The position numbers and the translations under genes are program-made. A stretch of DNA of 64,000 bases from Rhizophlyctis rosea (lineage: Eukaryota > Chytridiomycota > Chytridiomycetes > Rhizophlyctidales > Rhizophlyctidaceae). The stretch lies in NCBI GenBank assembly GCA_027596075.1, contig JADGJC010000049.1:1-64000 (forward strand). The letters run 5' to 3'. Positions 10,617 to 23,248 of this stretch are shown here, one piece after another. Each line of letters starts with the position of its first letter. Positions within the stretch are counted from its first letter, which is position 1. The notes under the pieces are model-generated. The model saw nothing but the letters and a program-made list of their open reading frames with translations, searched no databases and had not been told where the DNA came from.

Positions 10617-11587
10617 CCCATCTATTACGCTTTCTATTACCCATTTATTGCAAGATCTATTACTGACCGACATGCAGGATGCCGGTACTGGCAGAACCAG
10701 ACAAACTACACTTTGCATATTGGTGTTTGGAGTATTATGAGGTCATTCTCTTCAAAGGCTTCAAAACGTGAACACTGTTCCTGTTTTCATATTCAAAATT
10801 GTCCGCGAGCGGAGGAGGGATGGGGGAAAGGGGCGTTCTATAAATGAAATTTCATTTGCATTGTTTGTTTTTGGTGATCGGAGCTGCAGGGTAGACCCTG
10901 AGGCACATGCAGGCTTCCAAATGCAGGAGAGGGGCGCGTTGGGTTCCGAATTGGCGGATTGGACGATCTATTGCTATAACATCTATTACTGTTATAACGC
11001 TTCTATTACTATACGCTGTGTGTGCCCATCGAAGGAAAGACGGCGGGTGGGGATTACGATGTAATTGTCATCAGGTTTTCGGATATGGGTCCCTTGGCGG
11101 ACGTCTTGGTAACGTATGTGCCAAGAGGAACGGAGCAAGACCAAACATGATCGTGAGGGAAAGTTGTGGGTACTGTATGAAGTAGCAGCAAATTGTATTA
11201 GAGGTGGATAGGGATAGGTATCGTCCTTTATTTCAATCGATTTTTCCCCAATATATCGAACGGTTTACCATTGACTCATTTGAACTTTGCAGGGTAGACA
11301 TGGCATTACACATGATATTGAGTGGCCTTACTTTTAGGGTGTTGGTGTCAAATTTGGACCACCCATCGAAATTCCACCGCAGGCGCCTCCAGGGCAGATT
11401 TTAAAAGCATGTCCAGGAATGTTGATGGAGTTGGTCCCTTTTTTGATTGAAAATGTGGTCCGATTTAGGCACCATCACCTCAACACCCTACCCTCCTGTC
11501 GCGATCAAGCCACACCAACAACTCAAATGTACACCTCCTGTTCTTTCATGTTGTGAATTGCTCATTTACATACATATATTCCTAACT
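10617..11587. other. Intergenic, AT-rich 3' flank of the CR-type gene
   Basis: No convincing gene. It contains a scattered 8-base repeat (separate entry), AT-rich stretches and short open frames without splice logic. The right end is the 3' flank of RPN2. Confidence 0.4.
10621..11009 (+). repeat. Scattered TCTATTAC motif, five copies
   Basis: Exact TCTATTAC at 10621, 10633, 10656, 10982 and 11002, with near copies (for example TCTATTGC at about 10967) and interleaved TTATAACGC/CTATAAC words. Three copies cluster directly after the stop of the CR-type gene; two lie about 320 bp downstream. No gene overlaps them. Meaning unknown: perhaps a degenerate repeat or the edge of an old insertion. Confidence 0.55.
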
Positions 11588-14500
11588 CTAATCATTCTCC
11601 GGATACTCAAACGGTGCAGGCGGTGCAGGCTCGTCAGCCTCATCACTCGCCGTTGCAGATGGAGGTCCTGCAGCTGTGTCCAAAGGCGTGCATCAGCAAA
11701 AGAATGATAGATCAAGGAAGAATAAGGCAGTCGAAAACCTTACCTGGGGCCGTGAAAGAAATGAGTTCTTCGTTCTCCGCCGCGCGCCGATCCTGCATAA
11801 TCATGATTCCACCAACAGGACCCTAAAACACGATAACGTACATCATTGCATTGCACAATGTATGAATGAGGAGAATGGTCCTTACCTTCTTAATGGGCAC
11901 ATAACGAGAATCCTCCTTGAAGGCGATATGCTTGGCCTGCGATGGAACAACCCTCGCAAGGTTCTTCAGAGTTTCAAATGCAGGCTCGTCCTTCTTCTTC
12001 TTCTTCTTTTCGACCTTTTCTTTCTCTGCCTTCTCCTTGTCCTCCGGCTGCGAGCAAACATGATGTTAGTTTAGTATTCCAAAATTTCACCAATGACTAT
12101 CCACACCTTCTCCTCCTTCGGCGTCTCGGGCTCCTTCTTCTCATCAACATCCATCGCATCCCCGCCCTTCTCCTTCTCGCTCTTCTTGGCTCTAGCTTTT
12201 GCCCTAGCCGTAGTACTCAAAACAGCCGTCGCCACCTTCTCCACCACTTCCGCCGTTGGGGGTTTGATGTTGGCAGGGTAAGCAAACAAACTCGGCTTGG
12301 CATTGCTGGTGAACTCGAATGTGGGAATCTCCAAGTTCTTGTTCAACCCAATCAATGGCGTGGGCGTGAAAGCCAAGCTGAGGAAGTGCGTGAGAGGGTA
12401 CCAGTACCAGAACTGGGTGAAGACAGCCATTCCGACCACCGCGGACATGTTGATGTAGCCGGACCGAGATTGCAACGATATTGTCACATTGCGGCCGCCT
12501 GTGATCCACACAGTTGAGGAATGCGACATCTGCAACGAGTCCACATCAAGCGATTACCTGCATCAATGATTCCTTGCCCGAGCGCTGCCCCAAACTTAGC
12601 CATTACATCCTCGTGTTTCTCCCCAATAATCTTCTCGTACAGCTTCCGCGTTGAGGCGACCTTGGGGCTTTGTGCCTCATTCTGCTCAACAAGAATCATG
12701 CCGAGCGCGATCAACGCTCCTTGCCGCACGTAGTCAATGGGGTCCTTGGTCATGGGCTCCAGTAGATCAAGTGCTTCCTGCAATATATCATCAGCAATCG
12801 TATCCAGCTGATGTGACTAAGAAATCCACCCACCGGCAAACCCGTCCCTGCACACGAAATGCCCAACGCCAATGTAGCTCCATAGCGTACATGTGGGTTG
12901 TAACTCTCGGACAACAGTTGTACAATCCGGGGCACCTGCTTCGGCGTCCGGAACAAGAGGAAACCCAATGCAGTTACAGCTGCCCGACGAACATCATCGT
13001 TGACGTCACTAACAGCAACGTGAAGCAATCGACGGATTGCTTTGTTGTTGCCGGTGCCGCTGTAAGCCATCGCAACAGTGTAGATGCCTCCGTACCGAAG
13101 AATGGGGTCCTGATTTTACCATAATTTAGCATTGCACCAAGTGCGGCAGTCCATTGCCCGATATGTCACCTTGTCAGTGCAAAGCTGCTCAATCAGGACA
13201 TCGGCTTGCTCCTCCTTTCCATACATGATCATGGAAATGCCCATTGCCAGCCCGCGAATGATCTTCTCGTGCTGGGTTTCGTGGGCATATTGAATCATCT
13301 CGTCAATGGCCTTAGATGATGCGGTGCCCAACATGACCAATCCCATTGCCAAACCCGCCGCCTCTCCTGCCACTGCGCTATCGCTGAAAAGGACGTTCTT
13401 CAAATCCTCGTAGATTTCTACACCTCAATTAATATACAATGCCAATGCGACCCAACCCAACCAATATCTGGTGCTTACCATCATTGTCAGTGGCCATCCC
13501 CGCCACTCCCAACCCAAGGCATGCGCCGTGCTGAATGATCTCTGATTGCGTGTTTTTCAGCGCCTTGGTAAGATATTCTACGACGCCCGATCCATGATTG
13601 GTGTGGATCAATCCCAACGCGAACAGAGCTCCTCCTTCGGAATAGGCGGACGAACTAACGCCGTCTTGTGGAAGATACGGGGCGAGCAACGCCATTCCTT
13701 GAGCGATTTGACCCTGTAGCATAGAGGGTTACGATTCCGCCAAGAACTGCCGTCTATTGTGACCCAACGCTGGCACACCTTATGAATGACCCCCAACGCC
13801 GCCGTTGCACTGAACTTCGTCCAGTTCGTCGCCCGAGACAACCATTCCAGGTTTTGCCGAAGAAATTCATCGCTGGTGGTTCCTGCACTCATGAAAGCGT
13901 TTGCGAAAGTCACGGCGGAATGGTAGACAGAGTTCCTTGATTCCAGAGCGTTCTAATTTGCATCAGGTCAGCATGGTGGAGCCATCATTGGTGCTTTTGG
14001 GTGAGGTTCTACCTTCGTATTCTTCAAAATCAAAAGATCAGTATGGTTGTTCCGCAAAAGAAATTCAAGGTTCAGTTTTATTGACAGTTCTCCTGAAAGG
14101 ATTGTCCGGATTTTGTCAAACACTTCGGAATTGGGATCCGCGGCCTCCTGCAAGGAAAAGCTCAATCATAGAGAATCAAAATAGCATGTCTTTGGAGCGT
14201 ACCTGGAGCAATGGCTTCTTCTCTTCATCCGTTTCCATTGCGTCCTTATCCGCGGGTCGCGTTCCTGATGGTGCGGGCAGGCCACCGACCACCTTGTGCA
14301 AGTACTCCTGGGTAGCATTATCCTCGAGATCAAACGCAATTTGGTAGGCCATAGACGTGTGATACTGCCAAGCACCGTCAATACCTCATAATCAAAGGAA
14401 ATTGGATATGATAATCACCTCGTCGTTCCGGCGAACTAATGATTGAAGCAGTTCAGCACTCGCGGCTGGATCGTTGACATGGAGCAGACATTGACTGATG

Positions 14501-15598
14501 GACACATAATCGGGTTCCTTCAGACCCTGATATAGTTTGATCAAGAGCCGCAAAACCTGGGAACATGAAGACGCTCAGATGACAATCTCCCAAATATAAG
14601 TCTCAATCTTTCTCACCTCGTTCCGGAAAGTCAGGTTTTGGACAATGGTTCTGCTAGCCTCCAACACATATGCCAACAATTCCTGCGGATCCCCCTTTCC
14701 AATGGTTTTCTCAATCTCGTCCAGACGCAATGTTTCTAATGCGATCCCAATGACCTATGCAATTCATGTCTTGAGACCTGCCATCCGATTCGTCGTCCAA
14801 CGACCCCACACACCTGCTTGTACTCCCGATCCGTATAACACCGTTCGAACATCCGTTGTACGACATCTTCAAGCCGGGGATCCACACTGGCAGCCTCTGA
14901 TGGGTGCTCCCTTTGAGCTACGCGGTCCTCGATGTATTTATCAATGCATTTGGCTGTGTCATGGCATCAATAAATGTTCCATTCAATCGGTCGGAATGTG
15001 GTCAACTTACAAATGATAGTTTCAACGTATTCCGTTTTTGCATTGGTATCAAACAATTTCCCAGCCCCCAATGCGAAAGTGAGGGATTCTTCGAACTCGC
15101 CCAAATGGTAATAGACCTGATCAGATGCGTCCAGTTTCGACCATGTCAATATCGTGAAGACTGGCACGGCCCGCAGTTCACCCCACCTTTGATGCGACAA
15201 GCGCGGCAAGTTCACGGTGTTTGAATTCTGTGTCTTCATATAGGATCTCTCTGCATAGAACAAACATTGTTCAGTATGGTCTGGCGGTGTTTCTTCTCGA
15301 AGCTCGTCCTTGAAACTGAAAACACTATGGCGGCACGGCGGCATCGCTTTGGGTAAAACCAACAAAGCACGGAAAGAACTTACATTTTTGAGACCTCGTC
15401 AGATATTTCGGCCCAAAACGTGTCAACGATAGCATCTAGCTTCTTCAGGGCATAGACCTTGAGCTCTTCGTGAGGCTCCTCCAACAGCGACAGGATACCG
15501 GCTGTGCAGAGTATGAACCGACCAGAAGGTCAATATTTGAATCCCATCTGGTGAGACAGGGACTATATGAAAGTACCTGCAGACGTTAGTGCCACCAT
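11588..15598 (-). CDS. RPN2: 26S proteasome regulatory subunit Rpn2 (PSMD1)
   Basis: Largest base subunit of the 19S proteasome particle, a scaffold that holds Rpn1/Rpn10/Rpn13 and the ATPase ring. A short first exon encodes the start MVALTSA (ATG at 15598). The second encodes [20 protein letters not shown] and continues with [15 protein letters not shown], the family signature N terminus. About a dozen short introns follow. The central proteasome/cyclosome repeats are evident, for example [29 protein letters not shown] and [14 protein letters not shown]. The Lys-rich acidic insertion (EKKEKK-type, about 11990-12200) and the C-terminal tail ending in [10 protein letters not shown] are also family features. 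The last exon is joined through an intron ending at GCTGCAG; stop TAG at 11588-11590. No lesion seen. The C-terminal tail is the Rpn13-binding segment in known orthologues. Confidence 0.93.
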
Positions 15599-17214
15599 TC
15601 TGAAAGACCGGCGCAGAGTAAAGGATAGTTTTATCGTTTCTATAGCAGGAGTCTGCGTTGATGGCGTAAGGGTAGCGTTTGAGACGGTGGAGAGATTTTC
15701 GATCTTGGGAAATCTGAGTCGATTTTCCGGTCAAGGATCATGGACGGCATTGAAACTCTCCAGGGCACCAGGGTCAGTTCAAGTGTGAACAAGTGTGATT
15801 CGAGTGACACAAGCCGTCACGGATCTGACTTCGTCCTAATTAGGTCTCCACCAACCTTCCACCCCATTTCATCTTTAGAACTGGTCCTCCCAATCCGTCC
15901 ACACATCTGGAGGCTGAATCAATGCAAGCACTTACGGGTATCTGCAATCCAAACGTGCGAGAGGTTAGTTTTTCCTCACTGTCTCTCTCTTTCAGCTCAC
16001 CAACGCTAAGAATCCGCTTGCCACAGAGCCACAAGTTCTAACCCTCTTATTGGACTTGTTGGGATTTATTTAACCAAAGTGCCATTGGTAGCCACGTGCA
16101 CCCACCGATCCTTGCTTCTGCCCTTTTTGTGGCAAAGCTGGGGATGGTCGTAAACGGGCTTGTCACGGTCTGAAAGGGGTGACAGCAGCCTAGTCCCCCA
16201 CAGGTCAAAGGTGCGTTGCCGTCCCTTTTTGCCCTTTCCGGGTGATAAGGGATGTGTGTACGTATCCTCTGTGGCATTACTAGGATGTGCCACTTGGTCT
16301 TTGGTCAGGGCGGGAGAAGGTGAGTACTACCTACTACAAAATCTCAAGGACACAGGACGCCCAATGGGCGGTGCCTGCCGGGTCTTCTTTCGCTGGACCT
16401 GCTGGTTTCACTCTGGTAAGTGGAGGGTCGCAAGCCGTTGGTGTCTGCCACCGCCATGTTTCGCGGGCCGTACGCAACCGCAGCCTTTTTGTCGCTGGGA
16501 GTCCTGATTGAATGGAAAGATAGGCGCAATTCCTTTGGGGATTGCGGACCGTATTCCCTGTGGTCGCTGCGTGATGGCAGATATCAACCTGCTTGCACCT
16601 CCTCGTTTCCGTTATTGAGCTGGTACTACTCGTTGTTTATGATCATTCCTCCAAGCGCTGAAACCTGGCTTTTCCATCGCGGAATTCGGGGTAAGCTTTC
16701 AAAGCAAACCATCTGCTCCCCATCATGGCGTGATCAGTTTCCCCAGTTCCGGCTTGGATGAATGGATAAAACTGTATGTACAGGAAGATGGCGTGGAATC
16801 CGTCGCTCCCGATTGTCGGGTAACCGTAAAAGCCGGTCAATGATGAATGTCATGAATGATTACTCCATTACACCATCAACCTTTTGTGACTGAAGTGAAT
16901 GTTGAAATAATGGGATCGTCGGCAGATGTTTTGGGGCAACTCGTTTCACATTTGCAACATATGGTCAAGCATCAATGAGGAATAGGGCATGCCGTTTCGG
17001 GGCCGCCAAGGGTCTCAATGTGTTGGAAATGTATAGGGCAGTGTGAAAACGTATAGAGGATCGTAAGCGTTGATGCAATTTGAGCCGAATAAAGATGTCG
17101 CAAAATAAATGAACAAGTTTCGATATATGCAATTAACTATACAGCAAAGGAAAGAAAGTATGGACAAAAGAATAACACATTTGACACCGATCCGCCGTCC
17201 AACCCATCAATCAA
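15599..17214. other. Intergenic, promoter of RPN2 and 3' flank of CDC23
   Basis: 1.6 kb without a supported gene. A plus-strand stretch at about 16260-16560 has GTGAGT and GTAAGT donors and CAG acceptors at sensible spacing (for example GTGAGT at 16320 and GTAAGT at about 16412), but the joined frames stop quickly and nothing is recognisable. Confidence 0.4.
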
Positions 17215-19834
17215 TCAAGAATTAGGCCCCCACAAGGTCTGATTGATGTCGTTCGACGACCTGTTTGGTCGGATGATGTTATCAAGCTGTGTCAACGTTG
17301 TGGCTCCCTCCATCTGAATCTCTCTTGACAGATGTTTCGCTTGCTGCTCAACAGATCAAAAATTGGTACGCTGTACTCCAAGTGCCCACAGGTATGATAA
17401 TCTTACCTCGCTGAACTCAACGATAGCCAGGCATCGCATCTTTGGAAAAAGTACAATGAGCTGCTGTCATATTGTACGGACTAACAGTCGAATGGGACGT
17501 ACCGCTTCCTCGTAGTTGTGGTTCGCCCTGTGATAGCCGGCCGCAAAGAGCGCAGCAATCTCAACTCTGGCATCAGTCGTGGGCACGTTCGGGTCCTGTG
17601 TGTCGGCAAAGAGAGTGAGGAATAGGCATTATACATATGCAATCAAGTCACCTGCGTGCGGGGAAGGAGCGAAAGACAAAAGAGTGCCTTCGCATTGCAC
17701 CTCTCGCAAACTGCCTACCTGATATCTCATGTACCGTCCGAAATGGAGAACTGCCTGCTCTTGATACTGTGTCTTCGAAGTATCCTCCATGTACAGTTTG
17801 CGATAGAGTCTCTCGATCTCAAGAAGAGTGAGCTGATCACTCCTATCGTTGATGAGCCCGCGCTTGTAAGCGGCGATCGCTTCCTGAACGTGTCCGAGCT
17901 CCTGATACACTTGGCCAAGGTTGTTCCACACACGGAAATCCTTATCTCTGCAAATGTGCGTAAGCCTGTAGTATACTTCAATTCGCACACAGTTTTGCAG
18001 CTTACTGGATGGCGAGCGCTCGCTGGAAGTGTGTGACAGCCAATTCGGAGATATTGGCGATGCGGTAGGCCATGCCAAGCCCATACCATGCTCGGTAATC
18101 GGTGGGTTTCAAAACTGTCAAAGGAGCAATGAGCAACGACGTTATCGTGAACGTGGAAGGTGCAAACGATGGACTTACTGGATGCTTTGCGGTATGCAGC
18201 GATAGCCGCGTGGATATTGCGCAATTCGATGTATTCATGTCCAATGAGTATCCATGCTTCAATGTATTGCGGATTCAGTTTAAGGGCACGTTGGAAGAAC
18301 ATGACGGCATATTCGTGCTCCCGTCGTGTGCTGTAGTAATTCGCTTCATGAAAAGATTTTGTTAGCAAACTTGCTTCATGGCACTGCTTCCAAGAGTTTG
18401 CTCACCAACAATCAAGCACGTTTCGTATCGGAATCGGTCAAGATCGAACATTCGATGGGCCAGCTCGCTGAGCTCAACAAACTTTTCTCGCAGATACAGG
18501 ACATTGGAATAAATATCCATGTGATCCACTCGGTACGGATTCTTCTTGTGTAGTTTCTCAAAGTATGGAAGCGCCCTTGGGAATTCTGGGTGATTCCGGA
18601 CAGATTTAGGTTTGACGTATAGAAAATCTACATCAAATCTCCTCACCTCTGACCGCATAAAATGAGAGTCCCCTCATGAGTAGAAGAGGCGCGCTTTCCG
18701 GGAACAATGATTCCAATCGACTCCACTCATAGTCCCACGTGTTGTCGGTTGTACTCACTGCGAGCTCATTTGCAATATGAAGGACGCAAAAGTCTCTCAT
18801 GATAGTGTCTGCCGCTCGCGCTCGCAGATCGTTCAGCTGAAGTCACGTTATTAGCACTCTGCAGCACTACGGCGCAATTGGGGTTCGGTTTACCAGATCT
18901 ACAGAGTCCACCAATCCCGCAAGGGCCTCCCACGCACTCCAGTTCCAAGGGTATAAATGGACGGATCGGAATAACAGACCCTGTGCAATCTTTGTCCTTC
19001 CCAGATCCGCGTTGACGACTCCCCTCCTGCAGATATGGCGATTTAGTAAGTGCGACTCTGACAATGACATGTCAACTCACAGGTATAGGTAGAACGGGTC
19101 TTGGTCTTCAACAGATTCCTTTTGATGGACTTGAATGGGAACCAACTGACTCAACTCCTCTTCGATGGGTATCAATTGTTTGTTTACAAATCGTCTTTGC
19201 TCAAGGGGTGCTAAGGAAGTGCAGCATTAGCCATCTGTACACAGTGCATACAATGACAGCCTCCGCAAACCCACATTCCTGGCCCATGATGACCTCTTCC
19301 TTCTCCTTTTCTCCTTTCTGCACATGGTCAGCAAAAATTCACCACAAAACGCGTCCCTTACTACTAACCAGGTACAGGGCATACAGCCTGAGAAAATTCG
19401 CTTTTCGGCCTTTGGCAAACCTCAGGGTTTCCGCGGCCCTTGCGTGTTCACGGTTGAGAAAGTACGAACGCGCCTCGTAATATACGTCCATCTCTGTACT
19501 GTCTTCCTCCGTCTCTCTGACTGTTCCAGGTATGAATACTGCCAGCACATCGTCCAGGGTGGAGCGATACAGCTCCGCGTCAAGGAGCGATCGTCCGTCC
19601 CGGTCGGTTACGATCATGACATTCACCAAGCCAGTGATGAGTTGCGATACCCTACGATGGACGGAGTGTTAGCCCGCGGCGCCAGCTTCAGAATTACGAA
19701 GTGTCCACGCACCATTTTGAAGCGAGCAGCAAACACCGATCGTCCAAGCAGGCTCTTGCATCACGTAGCGTGGTGCGCAGGGCATTCACTTCTGTGACTT
19801 TCCGGAATTCAGCCTCTTCAGCCGTCGCCGCCAT
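17215..19834 (-). CDS. CDC23: Anaphase-promoting complex TPR subunit Cdc23/Apc8
   Basis: Scaffold TPR subunit of the APC/C ubiquitin ligase that drives mitotic exit. ATG at 19834 opens with [20 protein letters not shown] and then [16 protein letters not shown], matching the start of Cdc23. Many short introns divide an array of tetratricopeptide repeats, clearest in the segments [54 protein letters not shown] and [20 protein letters not shown]. The conserved tail ARLYMRYQ-like block (HFGRYMRYQ, about 17715) lies in the expected place. The stop TGA is at 17215-17217 after a Asn/Ser-rich tail. It lies head-to-tail about 1.6 kb downstream (in minus-strand order upstream) of RPN2. Separation from its paralogue Cdc16/Cdc27 rests on the N-terminal and central signatures. 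Confidence 0.88.
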
Positions 19835-20163
19835 GAGTATGGTTTCTCAAAACAATACGTGTGCTGTTGGTTGGGTACGGGAAGACAGATCGTGTGCGTG
19901 GGAATGTGAAGCACGATGGTCAGAAGAAGGAGAGCTGTCCAGACTTGGGAAATTGCTTCAGGCCAAGTGCTGCGCGTGTGGCGTTGTGTGGCACAAGCTT
20001 TCGGTCCCTGTGCTCATGCTTAACATAAAAACATGAAAGGAAGAAACGTCTACAAACAAAACCAAAGTTACCAACAAAACCAAAAGTACCAAGCAATCGA
20101 ACGATCATCTATTGGTTAAATACATGGTAACTTGTTGATCAAAACTTCCCCCTGACTCCCATC

Positions 20164-21813
20164 TCAGAAACGCTTGTAAGATCGTTCCTGAGCCTTCCTG
20201 GAAAGGAACACCCCCCCAACCACAACACCAAGAAGCAACAGAAAGATGGCAAAACCCCATACTCCCCATCCAGAAGAAGACGACGAGCCTCCATAACTCT
20301 TGCCATCATTCGAATGTTTGGCATGTTCCACGTGTGGCTGCAAGAGAAGAGATGTCAATATCAAGCCCGTAAATGTGAAAAAGCGTCATACGCACGTTTG
20401 TTATTCCATGCGTGGTGACGCGAATGATGTCGTGGTTATCTGAGAGACGGATAAACGTCAATCGCTTGATCTGATTTCGTCATTTCAAAAATCCTCGGCA
20501 TACCTGATACATCGCCAGTCCAAGCAGAAAAGCCAAGATAACCCAGCGTTGGCAAAGTCACGTTTTCGGCAATGAAGCAATCCTCCCATGAGTCATCTCC
20601 GCGCACACTCAATTGAATCTGTTCATCTTATAATAAGAGACACGCGCTCTGTATGGAATATGACGTGACACATACCTGCAACATCTGGTTCTGCACATAT
20701 TTCACTTTAGCTTTCGTGTCCCAATCCTTCTCCCGGAAATCAGACGAGCAGCCACCAATTTGTTGAGGGATGCCGTCGTTGCTATGATCGTACTGTGTTT
20801 TACCGTCGCCAACCATTGCGCTGACGTATGGGAAAGTTTGCTATGAAGAAAATTCCCAATCAGTGGTGCCATACAAGTTTAAGACGACGAATGTGTACGT
20901 ACAGTGTGCTTGCCGTTCGGGTAGGTGTCGAAGAATACTCCCAATCCGGTGAAGTAGTCTTTGCTTCCAAATGCAGGGCCTACCCACTATCGTGTGAATG
21001 GCATTCTTTCCAAATCGATCGAACCAAGGCGCCCTTACCAACAGACTCTTTCTCCGTTGTATACCAGAACGCAAATCCATCACCATGGAGCCCCGAACTC
21101 TTGCCATGAACCTTGAACTCAAACTCCACCACCCAAGAGTTACTGGTGAAAGGCTTTGAAACAAAAGTGAGTTCAGAATGGCTCCTTTGGTGCACGGAAT
21201 GTTCATACACGTACCACTCTTCCCCACAACCAACCGTCCTTAGACTGACGATCAGGAGTCAATCGCACATAGTTGTTGACTTCCATGATTGTGTCTGGTG
21301 GAATGCGGTGAGTTCCCGGGTGCTTCAGCTTTTAGATGAGCCAACATGACCTACCTCCACCAAAATTCCACCATCTTCAATGAGTTTTGGACGAATTATG
21401 AATGGAAATGGGACAGATAACGATTAGATGATGCACAAAGGCTGGCTGATCAGGCAGCCGAAAATAACTGCGATCCACCATGGCATGACCTCGGGCAACT
21501 ATGCAGACGACAGTGTAGGTTTCCATGCCATGCCGGCCGTTGGGACGTGCCTTTGGCAGCCCGCCTCACCAGCTTTATTTACCTGTTGTTTAGATTCTCG
21601 TCTGGACGTGGCGAAAGTCAGCCCACGTGCTGTCTTCTCAATCACCAACTGCTTCAACTTACCGATATAAGGCGGGCTCAAGGAAAACGAGTGAAGGGGA
21701 TACACGTGTTCGACGACTACTTCATCGTCCTCGGCTCTCACACCCGACCAAGTGAGTGTGCTGCTAACTGCCAGCAGCAGCCATGTCGCAGTTGCAGACA
21801 GGTTCCGAAACAT
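20164..21813 (-). CDS. L-type lectin cargo receptor (VIP36/Emp46-47 family)
   Basis: Type I membrane lectin of the early secretory pathway that binds high-mannose glycans on cargo between ER and Golgi. Signal peptide MFRNLSATATWLLLAVSSTLTWSGVRA (written here in part) opens the first exon; the mature N terminus reads HSFSLSPPYI. Later exons carry the lectin fold: NNYVRLTPDRQSKDGWLW, SWVVEFEFKVHG and then LHGDGFAFWYT, followed by a GLGVFFDTY-type block and the YDHSNDG loop; these include the Asp and Asn positions that bind Ca2+ and mannose. A single transmembrane helix near the end (FAIFLLLLGVVVGGVFL) precedes a short basic tail ending KRF, like the trafficking tail of VIP36-type lectins. There are several short introns. 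The gene is divergent from SYS1. No coiled-coil was obvious, which favours VIP36-like over ERGIC-53-like. Confidence 0.87.
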
Positions 21814-22224
21814 TTCATTTATTGTCGAAGTGACCAGACTCTAAATTCGACTGCAGGTAGGAAGTAGGCTCGAGGGCGACGGACCTGCACTCCAAGGTCG
21901 CACCTTAAAAGGGAGATGAGGAAATGGCGGGATTGACTTTGGGAGATCTAAGAATAGAACAGCCAACTGCGAGAGGTTTCCACCCCACAAGTGGCACCAG
22001 CCACGTCATCAAGAACCACTGGCTTCAGCCAAACACAATCAACGCCGCAATCAACGCGCAACCTTTTGACAAGTCGTCTCATCCGCCAAAGCATTATTAA
22101 AGAATTCAGCATTTCAATAACCCACACTCATATCTATACCTTCTTCGTGCTGCACTTGCATCCTCACCACCACTCTATCTGCTGACGCGAACCAACCAAC
22201 GAAACCTCCTCCCCATAACGCGAA
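21814..22224. promoter_or_regulatory. Divergent promoter region between the lectin and SYS1
   Basis: 411 bp separate the two start codons, so both promoters must lie here or overlap the first exons. The SYS1-proximal half is A/C-rich with no clear TATA box; no palindromic operator is evident. Confidence 0.45.
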
Positions 22225-22897
22225 ATGTCCAGCCAATTCAGAGCAAACACGTTTGACCCTGTGCTAATATCAGGGCAAATAGGTCAGCCTCTTGTTTACC
22301 TAACGCACATAGCGCTCCCTTCTGAACACCTTCGTCTTCTCAACAGTGGCGCTACAAAGTTTACACTACCTATCAGCATCGTTCATCATTCTCGTCCTCG
22401 AGCTCTTAACAGGAGCACCCGTCACGCTGAACCATGTACTGTATTACTCTGAGATACGGACAGACACAGTCATGGGTTGGGGACTATTCTTTGCATATCT
22501 TGTAAACGCAGCACTGGGGTACGCAATCTCACCAACCCCCAAACCTTGCACTTCAACCAACCCTCCTCCACACCCCTCTAACACACTTCCCAACAGAGCA
22601 TACTACCTCCTCGTCGTAGTCCAACGCGCAAAACTCTGTCTAGACTTCGCCTGCACCCTGCACTTCTTCCACGTCGTCGTAACAGGCCTATACAGCAAGT
22701 CAATCCCAAAGAGCATATTCTGGTGGATATGCTGTATAGCAACGACAGCAATCATGGCATTGGGAGGGGAATATCTATGCATGCAGAAGGAGATGGAGCC
22801 TATCACATTAAGTGGATATAAGAAGCGGCAGTCGACTGCTGGGGCAGATAGTGTTGAGCTGCAACGGCTGAACGAAGAGGGAACAGAGATCTCATAG
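22225..22897 (+). CDS. SYS1: Golgi membrane protein Sys1
   Basis: 176-aa multi-pass protein of the trans-Golgi. In yeast and animals Sys1 recruits the N-acetylated small GTPase Arl3/ARFRP1 and so feeds the golgin/GARP retrograde pathway. Three exons (22225-22282, 22347-22518, 22597-22897) join in correct phase. The start MSSQFRANTFDPVLISGQIV and the block LCLDFACTLHFFHVVVTGLY are close to known Sys1 proteins, as is GGEYLCMQKEMEPI near the end. Four hydrophobic segments fit the family. The length is typical (human about 156 aa). The intron-2 donor GTACGC is unusual but usable. It is divergent from an ER-Golgi lectin. Confidence 0.93.
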
Positions 22898-23248
22898 TCA
22901 TGGAGTTCCACCACGAGCACCATTGCTTGCTGAGTCTCTCGCTCTTCGTTGTGTAGCCCCACTGAATCACACCGCCAAATACCCATTTCCAAAAACTGGA
23001 GACTGCCAACAATAAAACACTGTCAAAGTAAACGATAATTGTATTTACACAAGCAGGCAGACATCAAACTTTATACAACAGAGCAGCAAAACTGCACTAC
23101 GTGCGTGCTACCGCCAAAATCACCTTCTCTCATCATCAAGTACGAGCTCCCTACAACGCGTGCGATGCCGTACACTTCGAACTTTGCTCACTCTTCCCCT
23201 GCGATGCATGAAGAAGATTGAGTTCGCATAATCCCAGTATAAAATGAA

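Noticed and set aside
16160..16761. Plus-strand frames with nearby GTGAGT and GTAAGT sites
   Set aside because: The joined exons stop within a few codons and no combination gives a recognisable or long protein.
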